DNA of 15,829 bases from SZUA-521 sp041738285 (lineage in GTDB: Bacteria; Pseudomonadota; Gammaproteobacteria; Pseudomonadales; Azotimanducaceae). The translations under genes were made by a program, and so were the position numbers. A model generated the notes under the pieces. That model saw only the letters and a list, made by a program, of their open reading frames with translations, made no database searches and was not told the DNA's origin. The stretch covers positions 1 through 15,829 of the forward strand of contig JBGSQB010000103.1 in the NCBI GenBank assembly GCA_041738285.1, in the 5' to 3' direction. Each line of letters begins with the position of its first letter. Positions within the stretch are counted from its first letter, which is position 1. Positions 14,142 through 15,829 of this stretch are shown piece by piece.

Positions 14142-15829
14142 CTGAGCGCTCCTTGCGCTTCGAGTTCGACGCACCGCTCCGTCGAGTATCCCAACAATTC
14201 CCGCATTACGAATTCGTTGTCGCGGCCGTACGTCAGCGCCTCACGTGGCACCCGCGCGGCGGCACGCGAGAGAGTGACTCGGCTCGACTCGATGGTGGTG
14301 ACACCGAACTGAGGGTGCGGGATCCGGTGAAAATGCCCGCGATGTGCCAACTGGGCGTCCTCGAACAGCATCGTGGTGGAACTCACCTCGTGCGCGGGGA
14401 CGCCGTCACCTTGCAGGCGATCGACGATTTCCGAGCCGGCAAGCCCTGCCGTCCATGCGCCAATGCGTGCATTGATCTCGTCTTCGATGCTGCGTCGCCC
14501 CTTGACCGTACGCAGACGATCGTCACGCAGCCAATCGGCGAAATCCGCGCACGTACAAAGCGCGGACCAGTCACGATCATCCCGCACTGCAATGGCGACC
14601 CAACAGTCTTCACCGGCCGCGGGATACACGCCGTGTGGCGTCATGTCGCGATCGCAATTGCCTTCCGCGGTGGAAGCCACCCCCGTATGCCAGTACTCGA
14701 GAGCAGCAGGAGCAAGATAGTGCAATGCACCTTCCGCCTGCGCCATGTCGATGTATTGACCCTCGCCGGTGCGATCGCGGTGCGCAAGTGCGGCGAGAAT
14801 CGCGAGTGCGTTGTAGCGCACGCCAACGAAGTCCGTGTACGGCCCGTAGCAGCCCGCCGGTGTCGCACCGGGCTCACCCGTCAGTTGATGAAAGCCCGTG
14901 ACGCCCGCGGCGAGATTGCCGAAGCCCGCATAATCCTTCCAAGGTCCGGTCTGACCGAGCAGGCAGCTCGAAATCATGATGATGCGCGGATTGATGGTCT
15001 TGATGCGCTCGTAATCGAAGCCCATGCGCGCGATGACGCCCACGGAAAACGATTCCGTAATCACATCCGCCCATTCGATCAGACTCTCGAGTACTGCGCG
15101 CCCGCCGGCCGTGCCGAGATCGAGTGACAGCCCGAGTTTGTTGGCGTTGGTGGTGTGAAACAGCGCTGCACGTTCCGGGTTCGCTACCGCATCGATGTAC
15201 GGCGGCACTGCGCGCGCCATATCGAGCCGATTGCGCGACTCCACGTGAACGACCGTTGCACCATAGTCCGCGAGCATGCGCGTGCCACCCGGGCCTGCAA
15301 CTACCCAGAACAGATCGACGATCTTCACACCCGCAAGTGGGGCACGATCCATGTCCACTTCGGCCGCCTTCGTCGGTCGCGCGGGCCATGCGGTCAAGAG
15401 TGCCGTGGCCGCGATTGCGGTTGGCGGCTTTGACCGCGGCAGGTCCACTGCCGAGAAGCGCGCAAACGGACCGAGGGTTGCCGAAACCCCATCACCGTGG
15501 ACGAATCCACGCGCACGGATCTGCGGGCTCGACAGCAGATCGGCTGCGCTGAACAGCGGCGCGAGCAGCACCTTGCGCCGGACTGCCTCATCCATGAGTT
15601 CTGCCTTCGTGCGCGCCTCGCATAGCCGCGCCGTCGCCTGTTCGAACGCCGTCCAATCGTGTTCAGTGATCTGGTTGGTGAGCATGCGCAGCGCAGTGGT
15701 GCCCCAGTCCCAGTCCGCAAACCGCGCCTCGAGCAGCCCCTCTTCGATCAGCCACGCGGCGAAGCGATGACCAAAGGCAGCCAGCGGTGGCAACACCGCC
15801 GGCTGCGCGATGATGAAGCCGTCGCGCGC
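14138..15829 (-). CDS. Tandem CaiB/BaiF (family III) CoA-transferase, N-terminus beyond window
   Basis: The frame is open to the window edge, giving 563 visible residues. A GTG at 15796 is not a convincing start because coding-like sequence continues upstream. Visible residues 1-155 look like the C-terminal part of one CaiB/BaiF domain, for example KVLLAPLFSAADLLSSPQIR (86-105). A second complete domain starts near 163 with APLAGVKIVDLFWVVAGPGG. It continues through NKLGLSLDL (230-238) and the catalytic Asp333 in GPYTDFVG, then AALAHRDRTGEGQYIDMAQAE. Family III enzymes move CoA between carboxylic acids via an aspartyl-CoA anhydride, and normally two chains interlock; a fused pair would be a single-chain version. 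The acyl substrate is unknown. The stop overlaps the next gene's ATG (ATGA), so it heads or sits upstream in the seven-gene minus-strand train. Confidence 0.9.
   Translation of the reverse strand, partial: ARDGFIIAQPAVLPPLAAFGHRFAAWLIEEGLLEARFADWDWGTTALRMLTNQITEHDWTAFEQATARLCEARTKAELMDEAVRRKVLLAPLFSAADLLSSPQIRARGFVHGDGVSATLGPFARFSAVDLPRSKPPTAIAATALLTAWPARPTKAAEVDMDRAPLAGVKIVDLFWVVAGPGGTRMLADYGATVVHVESRNRLDMARAVPPYIDAVANPERAALFHTTNANKLGLSLDLGTAGGRAVLESLIEWADVITESFSVGVIARMGFDYERIKTINPRIIMISSCLLGQTGPWKDYAGFGNLAAGVTGFHQLTGEPGATPAGCYGPYTDFVGVRYNALAILAALAHRDRTGEGQYIDMAQAEGALHYLAPAALEYWHTGVASTAEGNCDRDMTPHGVYPAAGEDCWVAIAVRDDRDWSALCTCADFADWLRDDRLRTVKGRRSIEDEINARIGAWTAGLAGSEIVDRLQGDGVPAHEVSSTTMLFEDAQLAHRGHFHRIPHPQFGVTTIESSRVTLSRAAARVPREALTYGRDNEFVMRELLGYSTERCVELEAQGALR

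Noticed and set aside
1..15829. Genomic island, prophage or CRISPR system
   Set aside because: There is no integrase, transposase gene, phage gene, tRNA boundary or spaced direct repeats; the palindrome at 5236-5315 is the only mobile-like sequence.

Overview
The window is a gene-dense, GC-rich bacterial chromosome segment. Long shadow frames lie opposite nearly every gene, and many junctions are overlapping or 4-bp. The YfcG-type glutathione transferase, the Tag-family glycosylase, the tandem CaiB/BaiF CoA-transferase, the YhhQ-type transporter and the free-living cereblon-like CULT protein together suggest a proteobacterium, most likely a high-GC gammaproteobacterium. This is inferred from gene content only. 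I see no tRNA, rRNA, CRISPR array, integrase, transposase gene or phage gene. No gap without a gene reaches 300 bases; the largest is 113 bp.

Region 1 (1-1950) is a divergent pair of units. On the minus strand a Tag-family DNA glycosylase is followed after 4 bp by the start of a type I methionine aminopeptidase that runs off the window. On the plus strand, 34 bp from the glycosylase start, is a 130-residue cereblon-like CULT protein with its four zinc cysteines and three pocket tryptophans. A haloacid-dehalogenase-type hydrolase follows and is translationally linked to it.

Region 2 (1958-5215) holds a cytoplasmic EstB/class-C-beta-lactamase-like serine hydrolase on minus. Divergent from it is a tight plus-strand operon of three genes: a 6-pyruvoyl-tetrahydropterin-synthase fold enzyme with an unusual active site, a short-chain dehydrogenase, and a YhhQ/DUF165 (queuosine-precursor-type) transporter. 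Together they look like a small pterin or deazapurine pathway with its own transporter. An 80-bp imperfect hairpin (5236-5315) fills the convergent gap after this operon and probably terminates transcription from both sides.

Region 3 (5329-15829) is a 10.5-kb train of seven minus-strand genes. In transcription order they are a tandem CaiB/BaiF CoA-transferase (incomplete at the window edge), a secreted/membrane serine hydrolase with four C-terminal membrane helices, a TIR-like single-pass membrane protein, a bifunctional PutA, a luciferase-like flavin monooxygenase, a D-2-hydroxyacid dehydrogenase and a YfcG-like glutathione transferase. Several junctions overlap (ATGA or 8 bp), so at least the first six are probably co-transcribed. 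The set combines acyl-CoA, proline and hydroxyacid/redox catabolism with a possible signalling or surface module.

The items most worth following are the bacterial cereblon homologue, the degenerate TIR-membrane protein translationally coupled to putA, and the atypical pterin-synthase/SDR/transporter operon.
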